A stretch of 18,781 nucleotides of DNA from JAENVT01 sp031370825. Its GTDB lineage: Bacteria > Actinomycetota > Acidimicrobiia > Acidimicrobiales > Ilumatobacteraceae. The DNA lies in assembly GCA_031370825.1 (NCBI GenBank), contig JANMRB010000122.1:1-18781 (forward strand), written 5' to 3'. This document shows, piece by piece, positions 6,986 to 14,672 of this stretch (within the stretch, counting starts at the first letter, position 1; each line of letters opens with the position of its first letter). Position numbers and translations under genes: made by a program. Below the pieces are notes generated by a model, which ran no database searches, was not told the DNA's origin, and worked only from the letters and a program-made list of their open reading frames with translations.

Positions 6986-7807
6986 TCATCCCGATGGATG
7001 CCACTGTGCAGCGGCGCCGAGCTCGGGACCCAGCAAGCGGCCGCCGAGGTCGGCAAACCAAGAGATGTCGCCACTCGAGTAGAACCGATGCTCGGCATCG
7101 GGCCCTCGCGAATCGGTGCGCAGCAGATCGAGCCGCTGCAGCACCTCGCGAGTCGCGAACGCCGTCTCATCGGCACTCGACACCAGAGTCACCTCGGGAC
7201 CCATGACATCGCCGATGACCCTGGCCAAGAATGGATAGTGCGTGCAGCCGAGCAGCAACGCATCGACGCGTGCAGCCTTGACAGGAGCCAGAAGGCGCTC
7301 GGCGAGGATCATGATCTCGTCCCCGGTTGTCTGGTCTCGCTCGACGAACTCGACGAAGCCGGGGCACGATGCTGACGTCAGTTCGACGTCGGCACCCGTT
7401 GAAGCGACTGCGCGTTCATAAGCCCCGGATCCGATCGCACCCACTGTGCCGATCACGGCGACCCGGCCCGAACGGCTGGCCTTCACCAGCGCTCGCGCAC
7501 CGGGCTCGACCACGTCGACGACGAGCACCGGAAGCTCCTGCTGCAAAACATCGAGTGCTGCAGCCGAGGCCGTGTTGCAGGCGACGACGACTGCCTTCAC
7601 GTCGTGTTGCTTGACCAAGCTCCACGCCAGTTGCCTGGCGAACTCGCGCACCTCGCTCTGCGGACGCGGCCCGTATGGATATCGGCCCGTGTCGCCGATG
7701 TAGACCAGGTGCTCGGCGGGCAACAGGTCGATGACGGCACGGGCCACGGTGAGCCCGCCGAAGCCACTGTCGAACATCCCGATCGGTCGGTCCACGTCGG
7801 CGCACAT
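6986..7807 (-). CDS. murI: Glutamate racemase
   Basis: A 273-residue cofactor-independent racemase that makes D-glutamate for peptidoglycan. Both catalytic cysteines are present in their motifs: Cys77 in VVACNTAS and Cys188 in LGCTHYPF. The N-terminal IGMFDSGFGGLTV supplies the conserved Asp-Ser pair, and YIGDTGRYPYG is the usual substrate loop. Length is typical. It is the first gene of a murI-rph-rdgB run on the minus strand and is divergent from a DMT transporter with 50 bp between them. GTG five codons downstream of the ATG is an alternative start. Confidence 0.96.
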   Translation of the reverse strand: MCADVDRPIGMFDSGFGGLTVARAVIDLLPAEHLVYIGDTGRYPYGPRPQSEVREFARQLAWSLVKQHDVKAVVVACNTASAAALDVLQQELPVLVVDVVEPGARALVKASRSGRVAVIGTVGAIGSGAYERAVASTGADVELTSASCPGFVEFVERDQTTGDEIMILAERLLAPVKAARVDALLLGCTHYPFLARVIGDVMGPEVTLVSSADETAFATREVLQRLDLLRTDSRGPDAEHRFYSSGDISWFADLGGRLLGPELGAAAQWHPSG

Positions 7808-7857
7808 ATTGATGGGCCAGGCTACGGCAGCGGCGGCGTTCTACGCTCGAACACCAC

Positions 7858-8685
7858 ATGCTGACAGCAACGGTTCTGGCGCTCGTGGCTGCGGTGCTGC
7901 ATGCCGCGTGGAACCTCTCGGTCAAGCAGTCGGTCAGTGATCGGTTCATCGCGCTGTGGGGACAGTTCTTCTTCGCCGGGGTGCTGGCGGCCGTGATCTT
8001 GATCATCGGCGGCGGTATTCCGGCACGGGGATACCCGTGGGCGTTGATGTCGGGACTCACCCATGTTCCCTATTGCCTGTTCTTGGCCAAGGCCTACAAC
8101 ATCGGCGACTTCTCGCGGGCATACCCAATCGCCCGAGGAGGAGGGGCGTTGCTCGCCGGTCTGGGCGGCATTGCCCTGCTTGGCGACACGTTCTCACCGA
8201 CGGGCGTCATCGGAATGGTGGTCGTTGCGATCGGGCTCATCACCCTCGCCGGGCGGGGTGCGTCTGCGCAGGTCGCTGTCGCTCTCGCCGTGGCCGCGAC
8301 GATCGGCGTCTACTCCGTCGTCGATGCCAAGGGCATCCGCAGCATCGACACGCCGATGTACGCGGCCGCGTCGTTCACCTTCACCATGCTTACGACGACC
8401 ACGTACGCGCTGGCGACCGGTCGATCCAGCGAGATGGTCGACGCTGTTCGCAGCTATTGGCGTCGCTTCATGATCATGGGAATCGCCTCAGGCGTGACCT
8501 ACTCGCTTGTCCAAATCGCGTTTGAACGTGCCCCGGTCGGCTACGTCACTTGCTTGCGCGAATCGAGCGTGGTCATCGCGGCGTTCGTCGGCGCTCGATA
8601 CCTGGGCGAGGGACAAGCGTTGAAACGCAGCATCGCTGCGATCGTCGTTGTTGCCGGGCTGCTTCTGCTGGTCCTGGGCCAGTAG
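7858..8685 (+). CDS. EamA/DMT-superfamily transporter
   Basis: A 275-residue integral membrane protein, nearly all hydrophobic, with about nine or ten predicted helices by eye (for example ATVLALVAAVLHAAWNLSV, GVLAAVILIIGG, GVIGMVVVAIGLITLAG, AIVVVAGLLLLVLG). The N-terminal HAAWN and the two internally similar halves are typical of EamA-type drug/metabolite exporters. These carry small metabolites such as amino acids or their derivatives, but the substrate cannot be read from sequence. It is divergent from murI and convergent with the sortase gene, ending 12 bp from it. Nothing visible ties it to the surrounding cell-wall or cysteine genes. Confidence 0.88.
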   Translation: MLTATVLALVAAVLHAAWNLSVKQSVSDRFIALWGQFFFAGVLAAVILIIGGGIPARGYPWALMSGLTHVPYCLFLAKAYNIGDFSRAYPIARGGGALLAGLGGIALLGDTFSPTGVIGMVVVAIGLITLAGRGASAQVAVALAVAATIGVYSVVDAKGIRSIDTPMYAAASFTFTMLTTTTYALATGRSSEMVDAVRSYWRRFMIMGIASGVTYSLVQIAFERAPVGYVTCLRESSVVIAAFVGARYLGEGQALKRSIAAIVVVAGLLLLVLGQ

Positions 8686-8697
8686 CAACGGGCGAAC

Positions 8698-10383
8698 CTA
8701 GGTGACGCTGATCAAGCGGGCCGTGGTGACCAGGCGGAATGCGACCGAGTGAGGTGGCGTGCATGCCACCAGCTGGACGGTGGCCAGGCCGGACCGGAGA
8801 CCGATGTTGTTGATGATGTTGTAGTTCGGGATCGTCACGTCGATTCGTACGACCATGTAGTTGTAGGAATGGCCGTCCGTGCCGATGAGGCTGACGATGC
8901 TGCCCGGGTCCAGCAAGTTGATGTTGAGGAACGGAGCCCCATGTGTTGTGCGGTGCCCGAACAGGACGATGTTCGCGGGGGTGGCCACTTGAGCCGCACC
9001 GTTCCAGGTGGCAGCAATCCCGAGGTTGGCGACGGCATCGAGGTTGGTACCTGTACCAATCGGAAGCGCCATGCCGATACGACCGGCGTCGACCTCTAGC
9101 GCCTGGTTTGGCTGGTACGACGGGTTCGTCGGTGGAGGGAGCACCGCGCCAGTCGGCGACCCGAGGTACCAACCATTGAGATCGGCGATCAAGCTCAAGC
9201 CGTTCTGCGTGAACAAACTGACGCCGCGATTGCTGGCCCTGACGATGGCATGGTTGGCGATCGTCTCGTCCCACGTGTCGACATTGAGGTTCGACGCCTT
9301 GGGTCTGGTCACCCCGGCGGGGAAGGCGGTCACGAAACCGCTGTACAGCGATTCGGTACCGGTGATGTTGATGGCGACAGCGGACACCTGGCCAGCCGGT
9401 CCGCCGACGGCAAACTCGAGGGTGCTTCCGCCCCACGTCGGCATGCCAGAAGGTCCGCGGGAGTCGAGCAGACGCGTCGGGTTGGTAGGAACGAAGAGCC
9501 CGTCGGTGTTCGGCGCCGCCGACTTACCGGTGAACCATCCGGCGACGTCGACGATGAGGTGGCCGCCGCCTTGGCTGAACACGTTGAAGGCGGGCACACC
9601 GGACAGCAACACGATGGCCTGCCCGGCGCGGGTCTGGCCGAAGTGGTCGATGTTGAGGTTGCTGGCGGTTGGTCGAGCCTGGTCGATCGGGTAGGCGGTC
9701 CAGTACCCGATACCGGTTTCCGTAGCGGTCAGGTTGACGACGACGGCAACTGCATCCGCGGGAACACCTGCTGCGCTGACATCGACTCGCTCGGACGACA
9801 GGCCACCGACGCCGACGCCGCGGTCGCGGGTGTCGAGAACTCGGAACGCTCCATCGGGTCGTGTGACCAGGCGGCCACTCGCTACTTCACCGGTGACCGG
9901 TAGATATGCGCCGGAGACGTCGACGGCGACGTCCATCTTTCGTTGCATGTAGATATCGACCGCTCCGCCCGTACCGAGCATGACGGTGACCATGTTGGCC
10001 AGCACCTGACCGGGCCCGTCGAAGTTGACGTTGGATGCCGTGGGAATGTCCGTTCCCGACGGGTAGACCGTGACGAAGCCCGGGGCGGTGGTGTTGACGC
10101 CCGTGACGTTGAGGACTGCTGCGGTGGCGTTAGCGGGCACACCGCCGCGGCCGGCCACCTGCACCCGAATGACGTTGGCAGACTCCCGACTGAACCCGAA
10201 TGCTCCCTGGTCGGGGCGTGTGTCGGCCAGCCTGGAGGGCGGAACCGCCTGGTATTGCGACGAGCCGGGTGGAAGATTGGCTGCCTGGACGGACGGCACC
10301 GCGGCACCGAGAGCGGGGCTGAGCACGTGGCCAGCTGTAACGAGCAGGCTGAATGCAAGCAGCCTGGGGCCGGTCAACTTCAT
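8698..10383 (-). CDS. Secreted protein with three surface-type beta repeats and a C-terminal sortase domain
   Basis: A 561-residue exported protein. A signal peptide (residues 1 to about 34) is followed by three repeats of about 110 residues. Each opens with an RLxDTR-like motif (RLADTR at 51, RVLDTR at 181, RLLDSR at 304), contains a (T/K)ASN(V/L)N motif (116-120, 239-243, 363-367) and closes with a hydrophobic DVxGxY/W strand. A linker then leads to a sortase-like domain (about 425-561): His477 in LFGHRT, Cys541 in QLVACTPP and Arg550 nine residues later, the His-Cys-Arg triad of sortases. There is no C-terminal LPXTG signal or anchor. The repeat family is common in actinobacterial exported proteins. 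It starts 40 bp after cysM. Function is inferred: transpeptidase or hydrolase at the surface. Confidence 0.88.
   Translation of the reverse strand: MKLTGPRLLAFSLLVTAGHVLSPALGAAVPSVQAANLPPGSSQYQAVPPSRLADTRPDQGAFGFSRESANVIRVQVAGRGGVPANATAAVLNVTGVNTTAPGFVTVYPSGTDIPTASNVNFDGPGQVLANMVTVMLGTGGAVDIYMQRKMDVAVDVSGAYLPVTGEVASGRLVTRPDGAFRVLDTRDRGVGVGGLSSERVDVSAAGVPADAVAVVVNLTATETGIGYWTAYPIDQARPTASNLNIDHFGQTRAGQAIVLLSGVPAFNVFSQGGGHLIVDVAGWFTGKSAAPNTDGLFVPTNPTRLLDSRGPSGMPTWGGSTLEFAVGGPAGQVSAVAINITGTESLYSGFVTAFPAGVTRPKASNLNVDTWDETIANHAIVRASNRGVSLFTQNGLSLIADLNGWYLGSPTGAVLPPPTNPSYQPNQALEVDAGRIGMALPIGTGTNLDAVANLGIAATWNGAAQVATPANIVLFGHRTTHGAPFLNINLLDPGSIVSLIGTDGHSYNYMVVRIDVTIPNYNIINNIGLRSGLATVQLVACTPPHSVAFRLVTTARLISVT
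9157..10239 (-). repeat. Three protein-level repeats in the sortase protein
   Basis: Three divergent copies, about 10239-9898, 9873-9526 and 9489-9157, encode the RLxDTR ... ASNLN ... DVxGW pattern. Similarity is clear at protein level (for example TASNVN, TASNLN, KASNLN) but low in DNA, so the duplications are old. Confidence 0.8.
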
Positions 10384-10423
10384 TCGTTACAGCCTAATTA
10401 CAATTCGCCTGCTGTCACGGTGA

Positions 10424-11374
10424 TCAGAAGTAAATGGTTCGTTCGGCCTGCTTTTCCGCCGAATCGAGGTCGTCGGTATACGCGCCGGTAGAGAGGTACT
10501 TCCAACCACCGTCACTGACGATGAAGACAATGACACCCTCAGTGATCTCGGTTGCGACTTTTGCCGCCCCGGCCAGAGCAGCACCGGAGGAGATCCCGGC
10601 AAACACTCCACACTCACTGACCAGCCGGCGAGTCCATTCCAGACTCTCCCGAGGGCGAACCACACGCTTGCGATCGAGCAGGTCGAAGCCGTACCACTGC
10701 TCGAAAACCGGTGGGATGTATCCGTCATCGATGTTGCGGAGACCCTCGACGCGTTCGCCGAGTGGTGGCTCGATCGCGATCACCTTGATGGCCGGGTTCT
10801 GCTCTTTCAAGTACCTGCCGGTGCCCATCAGCGTGCCGCTGGTTCCCAGGCCGGCAACGAAATGGGTGATCTCGGGGCAGTCGCGCCAGATCTCGGGACC
10901 CGTTCCCTCATAGTGCGCGAGCGGGTTGGCGTCGTTGCCGTATTGGTAGAGGAAGCACCAGTCCGGATTGGCTGCGGCCATCTCCTGGGCACGGCGTACC
11001 GCGCCGTTGCTACCTTCCTCGCCTGGCGTCAGGATCACCTCGGCGCCGAACACCTCCAGCATCTGCCGGCGCTCGATCGACACGCTGGACGGCATCAGGA
11101 TCTTGATCGGGTAGCCCTTCATCTGGGCGATCGCCGCAAGCGCGATTCCGGTGTTGCCGCTCGAGGGCTCGAGGATCGTCTGGCCCGGCTGAAGCCGGCC
11201 GCTCTTCTCGGCATGTTCGATCATCGACTTGGCGATGCGATCCTTGACCGAACCGAACGGGTTCTGGCCTTCGAGCTTGGCGACGATGCGCACATCGGGG
11301 TTCGGCGACAGCCGGCTGACGTCGACCATCGGAGTGTTGCCGATCATGTCGAGCACGTTTTCGAATGGAACCAT
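10424..11374 (-). CDS. cysM: O-phosphoserine-type cysteine synthase (CysM)
   Basis: A 316-residue fold-type II PLP enzyme. Lys44 in FGSVKDR is the Schiff-base lysine, SSGNTG (71-76) binds the substrate carboxylate, and HFVAGLGTSGTLMGTGR is the phosphate-loop region. The C-terminal SDGGWKYLSTGAY is characteristic of mycobacterial CysM. Arg213 in GLRNIDDG aligns with Arg220 of M. tuberculosis CysM, the residue that selects O-phosphoserine, so the enzyme probably makes cysteine from O-phosphoserine with a protein-bound thiocarboxylate as sulfur donor. The ATG at 11374 follows GGGGGTGGTG; an upstream TTG at 11386 lies inside a palindrome and is less likely. It sits directly downstream of mec, but no cysO gene lies between. 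Confidence 0.92.
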   Translation of the reverse strand: MVPFENVLDMIGNTPMVDVSRLSPNPDVRIVAKLEGQNPFGSVKDRIAKSMIEHAEKSGRLQPGQTILEPSSGNTGIALAAIAQMKGYPIKILMPSSVSIERRQMLEVFGAEVILTPGEEGSNGAVRRAQEMAAANPDWCFLYQYGNDANPLAHYEGTGPEIWRDCPEITHFVAGLGTSGTLMGTGRYLKEQNPAIKVIAIEPPLGERVEGLRNIDDGYIPPVFEQWYGFDLLDRKRVVRPRESLEWTRRLVSECGVFAGISSGAALAGAAKVATEITEGVIVFIVSDGGWKYLSTGAYTDDLDSAEKQAERTIYF

Positions 11375-11383
11375 CACCACCCC

Positions 11384-11419
11384 CAACCACCGGTGGTTGA
11401 TCGTCTATTCCGATCAACC
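11384..11419 (-). promoter_or_regulatory. Overlapping inverted repeats in the mec-cysM leader
   Basis: On the transcript strand GGTTGATCG (11419-11411) pairs perfectly with CGATCAACC (11403-11395) around a 7-nt loop. The 16-bp perfect palindrome CAACCACCGGTGGTTG (11399-11384) follows and shares five bases with the hairpin's 3' arm, so the two structures exclude each other. They end ten bases before the cysM ATG. They could form an RNA attenuator or an operator; no ligand or protein can be named. Confidence 0.55.
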
Positions 11420-11444
11420 TGATCAATCCTGTCGGGATTCTATC

Positions 11445-11840
11445 TCAGCCGACGGCAACGCGCTCTTCGGAGATCGATCCGTCGACGATGCGGTAGCTCC
11501 GGGTTTCCGGCGCCTCCCGCTTGAGGCCGACGATCACGTAGTGCCAGCCGGGATCGGGCGCCTGTTCCACATCTGTTGGGCTGGGGTACGCGTCGGAGTG
11601 GGTGTGGCTGTGGAACACGCCGATGATCTCGGCGCCGGCTTCCTCCGCCGAACGCTCGGCGCGCAGCAGCTCCTTCGCGGGGATCGAGTAGATGCGCGCC
11701 GACGCAGCCTCGTTGGTGCAGCTGACAAACCGGTCGACGCGATCTCTGCGACCGATCAGCAGCCCGCATGCCTCCAACGGGTAGCCATCGTAGGCGTGGC
11801 CGATCATCTCGGCGAAGGCTCGGTTGGCGAACACCAGCAT
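11445..11840 (-). CDS. mec: JAMM/MPN+ metallopeptidase, Mec-like (releases cysteine from CysO)
   Basis: A 131-residue single-domain MPN+ zinc peptidase. The zinc and catalytic residues of the JAMM motif are all present: the HSHTHSDAYPSPTD segment gives HxH followed at the usual distance by Ser and Asp, and the upstream Glu lies in LEACGLLIG. The C-terminus WHYVIVGL...RSYRIVDGSISEE closely resembles M. tuberculosis Mec, which cleaves newly made cysteine off the carrier CysO. The ATG at 11840 begins right at the domain (MLVFANRAFAEMIG); an ATG at 11897 would add 19 residues and overlap the smpB start. The neighbouring cysM supports the role, while cysO is missing from the locus. Confidence 0.88.
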   Translation of the reverse strand: MLVFANRAFAEMIGHAYDGYPLEACGLLIGRRDRVDRFVSCTNEAASARIYSIPAKELLRAERSAEEAGAEIIGVFHSHTHSDAYPSPTDVEQAPDPGWHYVIVGLKREAPETRSYRIVDGSISEERVAVG

Positions 11841-11895
11841 CGGCCGAAGGGTAGCCAGGCGCTCGTCGACCGGGCGACCGGTACCCTCACCTGCC

Positions 11896-12384
11896 ATGTC
11901 GCCCGCCGCGTCCGATGATCGCAAGCTGATCGCCAGCAATCGCAAGGCGCGGCACGACTACGCCATCCTCGACACCATCGAGACCGGAATCGTCCTGCAG
12001 GGCAGCGAAGTGAAGAGCCTCCGACTGGGCCATCTGCAAATGGCCGACGCATATGCGCGCGTTCTCAACGGGGCCATCTGGCTCGACGGCATCCACATAC
12101 CGCCTTACCAGTTCGCCCATGGAGTCGGCGCTCACAACCCAGATCGATCACGCAAGTTGCTCTTGCACAGCCGGGAGATCGAGCGCATCGCTGCAGAGGT
12201 TGCCCAGGAACGGCTGTCGCTCGTGCCCTTGTCCTTCTACTTCAAGGACGGCAAGGTCAAAGTCGAGTTGGCGCTGGCCCGCGGCCGCCGAAAGGCCGAC
12301 AAGCGCAACGCGATGGCCGAACGCGATGCGCAACGCGACATGCAGCGAGCGATGGGCCGACAGGCGAAGGGCCGCACCGACTGA
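11896..12384 (+). CDS. smpB: SsrA-binding protein SmpB
   Basis: A 162-residue tmRNA partner required for trans-translation. Family motifs are NRKARHDYAILDTIETGIVL near the N-terminus, GSEVKSLRLG, ADAYARV, the HIPPY segment, RKLLLH and the basic C-terminal tail (GRRKADKRNAMAERDAQRDM) that enters the ribosomal mRNA channel. Length is typical. The ATG at 11896 follows a possible -10 element TACCCT (11882-11887), which would give a nearly leaderless transcript; no Shine-Dalgarno is seen. It is divergent from mec (55 bp apart) and convergent with the M14 peptidase gene. The tmRNA gene lies 3.2 kb downstream. Confidence 0.96.
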   Translation: MSPAASDDRKLIASNRKARHDYAILDTIETGIVLQGSEVKSLRLGHLQMADAYARVLNGAIWLDGIHIPPYQFAHGVGAHNPDRSRKLLLHSREIERIAAEVAQERLSLVPLSFYFKDGKVKVELALARGRRKADKRNAMAERDAQRDMQRAMGRQAKGRTD

Positions 12385-12390
12385 CGTCGA

Positions 12391-13278
12391 TCACAGCGCG
12401 ATCACCTCGAGCGTGGCTGCAGCGTGTAGCGCGACCATCTCCGGGGTGACCGCGTCGTTGCCCGGAAGTTCGACGATGAAGGCAGTGCCGCCTTTGACCT
12501 CGTGATTGACGTACTGGGTCGCTGTGCCAGTGCAGCCGGCAGTACACGGCGTCGACGCGGTCGACAGTCCGACGATCGAGGCGAACGTGTTGGGGATCTC
12601 CAGGCGTGCTCCACTCGGTGACACACGGTCGGCGTCTTGGTGCCAGAAGATCGTGACCTTCGGCTGGATCTCGGCGACGAAGGCTTCGAGAGCTTGTGTC
12701 TCTGGCTGGTCCGCGGGTGCCTCGCCTGAGTACTGCCCGTTGTCGGCGGACTTCGGGATGTAGCTCCACTTGTACGAGACGTTGCGGTTGAGGTCGACAC
12801 CGTTGGCGTTTTGTCGAGTGTTCGCCGCCTGACCATCGGGGTTGATGCTGTCGATGATCCAGAGGTCGATGCCGGGGGGTGTCGGCATCGTCCGAATCAG
12901 TTGTGTGATGCCATAGCCCTTGGCCTCATCGCCGTGGATAACACCGATCAAGAGGACTTGCCGGCCGTCCGGTGTGCCCATTCGGTACACCGTGATGTCG
13001 CGCCCCTGCACCGACTGGCCGATCACGCGGGTTTCAGCGACTAACGAAGGTGCCACCGTCGTAGTCGTGCTCGAGGTGGTTGTGGCTGCGGTGGTTGTCG
13101 TAGGTGCCGTCGTTGTCGTCGTCGTGGTGGGCGCGGACGAAGACGTGGATGGTTCGGCGGTGGACGTCGAAACCGCTTCCAATGTCAGCGACGACGAGGT
13201 GGTTCGCTCGTCGGACGAGCATGCCAGGACGAGTTGCGACGCGACCAGCAGCACGGGCCACCACGAGCGGGGGGTCAC
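12391..13278 (-). CDS. Lipoprotein zinc carboxypeptidase of family M14 (peptidoglycan peptide amidase-like)
   Basis: A 295-residue secreted M14 metallopeptidase. The signal peptide ends in a lipobox with Cys20 (LVLAC), so the protein is probably a lipid-anchored lipoprotein. Residues 37-76 are a Ser/Thr-rich linker with long threonine runs. Zinc ligands are His115 and Glu118 in HGDE and His213 in FWHQD; the catalytic Glu270 lies in FIVELPG. DSINPDG and VDLNRN supply conserved substrate-binding Arg and Asn. Short M14 enzymes of this kind (MpaA/DL-carboxypeptidase type) often trim cell-wall peptides, which I infer but cannot prove. It starts with GTG 5 bp after the PPOX-like gene's stop, so it is probably in one operon with it. 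Confidence 0.87.
   Translation of the reverse strand: MTPRSWWPVLLVASQLVLACSSDERTTSSSLTLEAVSTSTAEPSTSSSAPTTTTTTTAPTTTTAATTTSSTTTTVAPSLVAETRVIGQSVQGRDITVYRMGTPDGRQVLLIGVIHGDEAKGYGITQLIRTMPTPPGIDLWIIDSINPDGQAANTRQNANGVDLNRNVSYKWSYIPKSADNGQYSGEAPADQPETQALEAFVAEIQPKVTIFWHQDADRVSPSGARLEIPNTFASIVGLSTASTPCTAGCTGTATQYVNHEVKGGTAFIVELPGNDAVTPEMVALHAAATLEVIAL
13030..13140 (-). repeat. Low-complexity threonine-codon tract
   Basis: Near-continuous ACN threonine codons inside the lipoprotein peptidase gene encode its wall-spanning linker. Codon variety is high, so this is a coding linker and not a simple satellite or CRISPR. Confidence 0.75.
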
Positions 13279-13283
13279 TGCGA

Positions 13284-13679
13284 CTATGCGTTCGGCGTGA
13301 TCACGACACCGCGATCGCCGTACGGGATCCTCTTGCGTTTCACGATTCCGCCCACCTTGGCCAAGAACTTGGTGATGGAGCAGATGAATCCGTACTTTGC
13401 TCTGATCTTGGTACGGATCCCTTCGAGCTGGGGGCCGGTGACCAACACTGCGGTCGCCAGCGTCGGCGACGTACCGGGCTTGACGCGACCTCTGGCGTCG
13501 GACGGCTGCACGATCACCTTCGGCGTGTGAGCAAGACGCTTGGCCTTTCCCGAGCCCGACGACGTCCAGAAGCCGATCTTGCCGTCGTCGATCGGCGCTG
13601 CCCAGACAGGTGTCGTGACGGGCGAGCCGTCGCGCTTGAAGGTGGTCAGTGCGAGGTACTTCTCATCGGCGAGGCTCAT
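13284..13679 (-). CDS. PPOX-class, probably F420-dependent, split-barrel protein
   Basis: A 131-residue small split beta-barrel protein of the pyridoxamine-phosphate-oxidase-like group, whose actinobacterial members (Rv1155/Rv2061 type) bind F420 or flavin. The N-terminus SLADEKYLALTTFKRDGSPVTTPVWAAP, followed by KIGFWTSSGSGKAKRL and VIVQPSDARGRVKPGT, is the usual pattern. The ATG at 13679 fits relatives; a GTG at 13706 would overlap the kinase-like gene's stop by 4 bp but its AAGGAG lies only 1 nt away. It sits between a lipid-kinase-like gene and an M14 lipoprotein gene, all on the minus strand and closely spaced. Substrate unknown. Confidence 0.8.
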   Translation of the reverse strand: MSLADEKYLALTTFKRDGSPVTTPVWAAPIDDGKIGFWTSSGSGKAKRLAHTPKVIVQPSDARGRVKPGTSPTLATAVLVTGPQLEGIRTKIRAKYGFICSITKFLAKVGGIVKRKRIPYGDRGVVITPNA

Positions 13680-13702
13680 AGCGCAGAGGCTAACGCCGTC
13701 GT

Positions 13703-14641
13703 TCACTCTCCTTCGCGGCGGTTCGGGGCCCGGGCGAGCACGCGCAATGCGCCCGGTCGCGTGCGAAAACTCAATGGCACCCGAAGGTCCGTCGGCTCAC
13801 CATCGAGAGCAACGGCGAGCGATGGCTCATCCGAATCGACGATCAGGTGCTCGCCGGAGTGTCGCATCATCAAGGGGGCCGCGTTGACACCACCGAAGCG
13901 CGCCTGAATTGCATTGACGACCAACCGCCAACGACTCGCGGTAGCGATCACGTAGGCGCAGAGCCGGTGATCCTCGAGCGAGGTCCTTCGGCCCACCCGA
14001 ACGCCGTGCTCATCGAACGAGCCGTTTCCGACGAACAGCAACGGAGTGTCGATCGCCAGACGTCGAGAATCGTCGATGGTCAACCGCAGGTGATGCACTG
14101 GAAGACGTCGCAGTGTGCGCACGATTGCCACCGGCGCGGCGCGGATCTTCCCCCATCCCCGTCGCTTGCGGATCTCGTCACGGTTGGCGACCATCTCCGG
14201 GTACACACCGATCGAAGCGTTGTTGACGAAGATCCTCCCGTTGACCTCACCCACGTCGACCGCTGTGACTTCGGCTGCGGCCAAGAACTTCACCGCCTCT
14301 TCGAGATCGGAAGTCAGGCCGAGATCTTTGGCGAAGTGGTTGAACGTCCCCATCGGCAACACGCCGAGGACCATCTTGTCGGCCACGGCGACATCGGCCG
14401 CGCAGTTCGTCGTGCCGTCCCCTCCCCCAACGACGACCGCGTCGATCCCGGATCGCCACGCCTCGCGCATCGCGTCTGGAAGATGCTCGGCGTCGACATC
14501 GATGACGGTTGCATCCACTCCCACTTGCCGAAACGCTTCGGCGAGATCCTTCGCGCTGACGTCGCCTTCGCCTGCGGTGCCGGCCGCATCGTTGATGAAC
14601 ACGTGGTACCGGCGACTCACCGCCAGACGGTACCCCGCCAC
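13703..14641 (-). CDS. Diacylglycerol/sphingosine kinase-like (YegS/DagK family) lipid kinase
   Basis: A protein of up to 312 residues with the DAGK catalytic signature GGGDGTTN at about residues 72-79, followed by GVLPMGTFNHFAKDLGL, which is the family's nucleotide-binding and substrate region. VFINDAAG at the N-terminus is the first strand of the domain, and the C-terminal VALDGEPTDL is also conserved. It probably phosphorylates a lipid alcohol such as diacylglycerol at the membrane. The start is uncertain: GTG at 14641 or GTG at 14620, seven codons later, are both near the first strand. The gene is divergent from an ArsR regulator and heads a compact run with the PPOX and M14 genes. Confidence 0.87.
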   Translation of the reverse strand: MAGYRLAVSRRYHVFINDAAGTAGEGDVSAKDLAEAFRQVGVDATVIDVDAEHLPDAMREAWRSGIDAVVVGGGDGTTNCAADVAVADKMVLGVLPMGTFNHFAKDLGLTSDLEEAVKFLAAAEVTAVDVGEVNGRIFVNNASIGVYPEMVANRDEIRKRRGWGKIRAAPVAIVRTLRRLPVHHLRLTIDDSRRLAIDTPLLFVGNGSFDEHGVRVGRRTSLEDHRLCAYVIATASRWRLVVNAIQARFGGVNAAPLMMRHSGEHLIVDSDEPSLAVALDGEPTDLRVPLSFRTRPGALRVLARAPNRREGE

Positions 14642-14642
14642 G

Positions 14643-14672
14643 TTGACGGTCCACCGGCAGAACTGCTAACCT
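14643..14672 (+). promoter_or_regulatory. Sigma-70-type promoter of the arsR-SRPBCC pair
   Basis: TTGACG (14643-14648) and TAACCT (14667-14672) are separated by 18 bp. The predicted start of transcription falls within a few bases of the ATG at 14681, so the mRNA would be leaderless; no Shine-Dalgarno precedes that ATG. Confidence 0.65.

Noticed and set aside
11841..11897. ATG at 11897 as the mec start, sharing CATG with smpB
   Set aside because: The 19 added residues show no resemblance to Mec and would overlap the smpB start; the domain begins at 11840.
13030..13140. Repetitive stretch that resembles a small CRISPR or satellite
   Set aside because: It is a run of varied threonine codons in a lipoprotein linker, with no regular repeat-spacer spacing.
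13679..13706. GTG at 13706 as the start of the PPOX-like gene
   Set aside because: Although it overlaps the previous stop by 4 bp, the AAGGAG is only 1 nt away and homologues begin at the SLADEKYL segment, so ATG 13679 is preferred.
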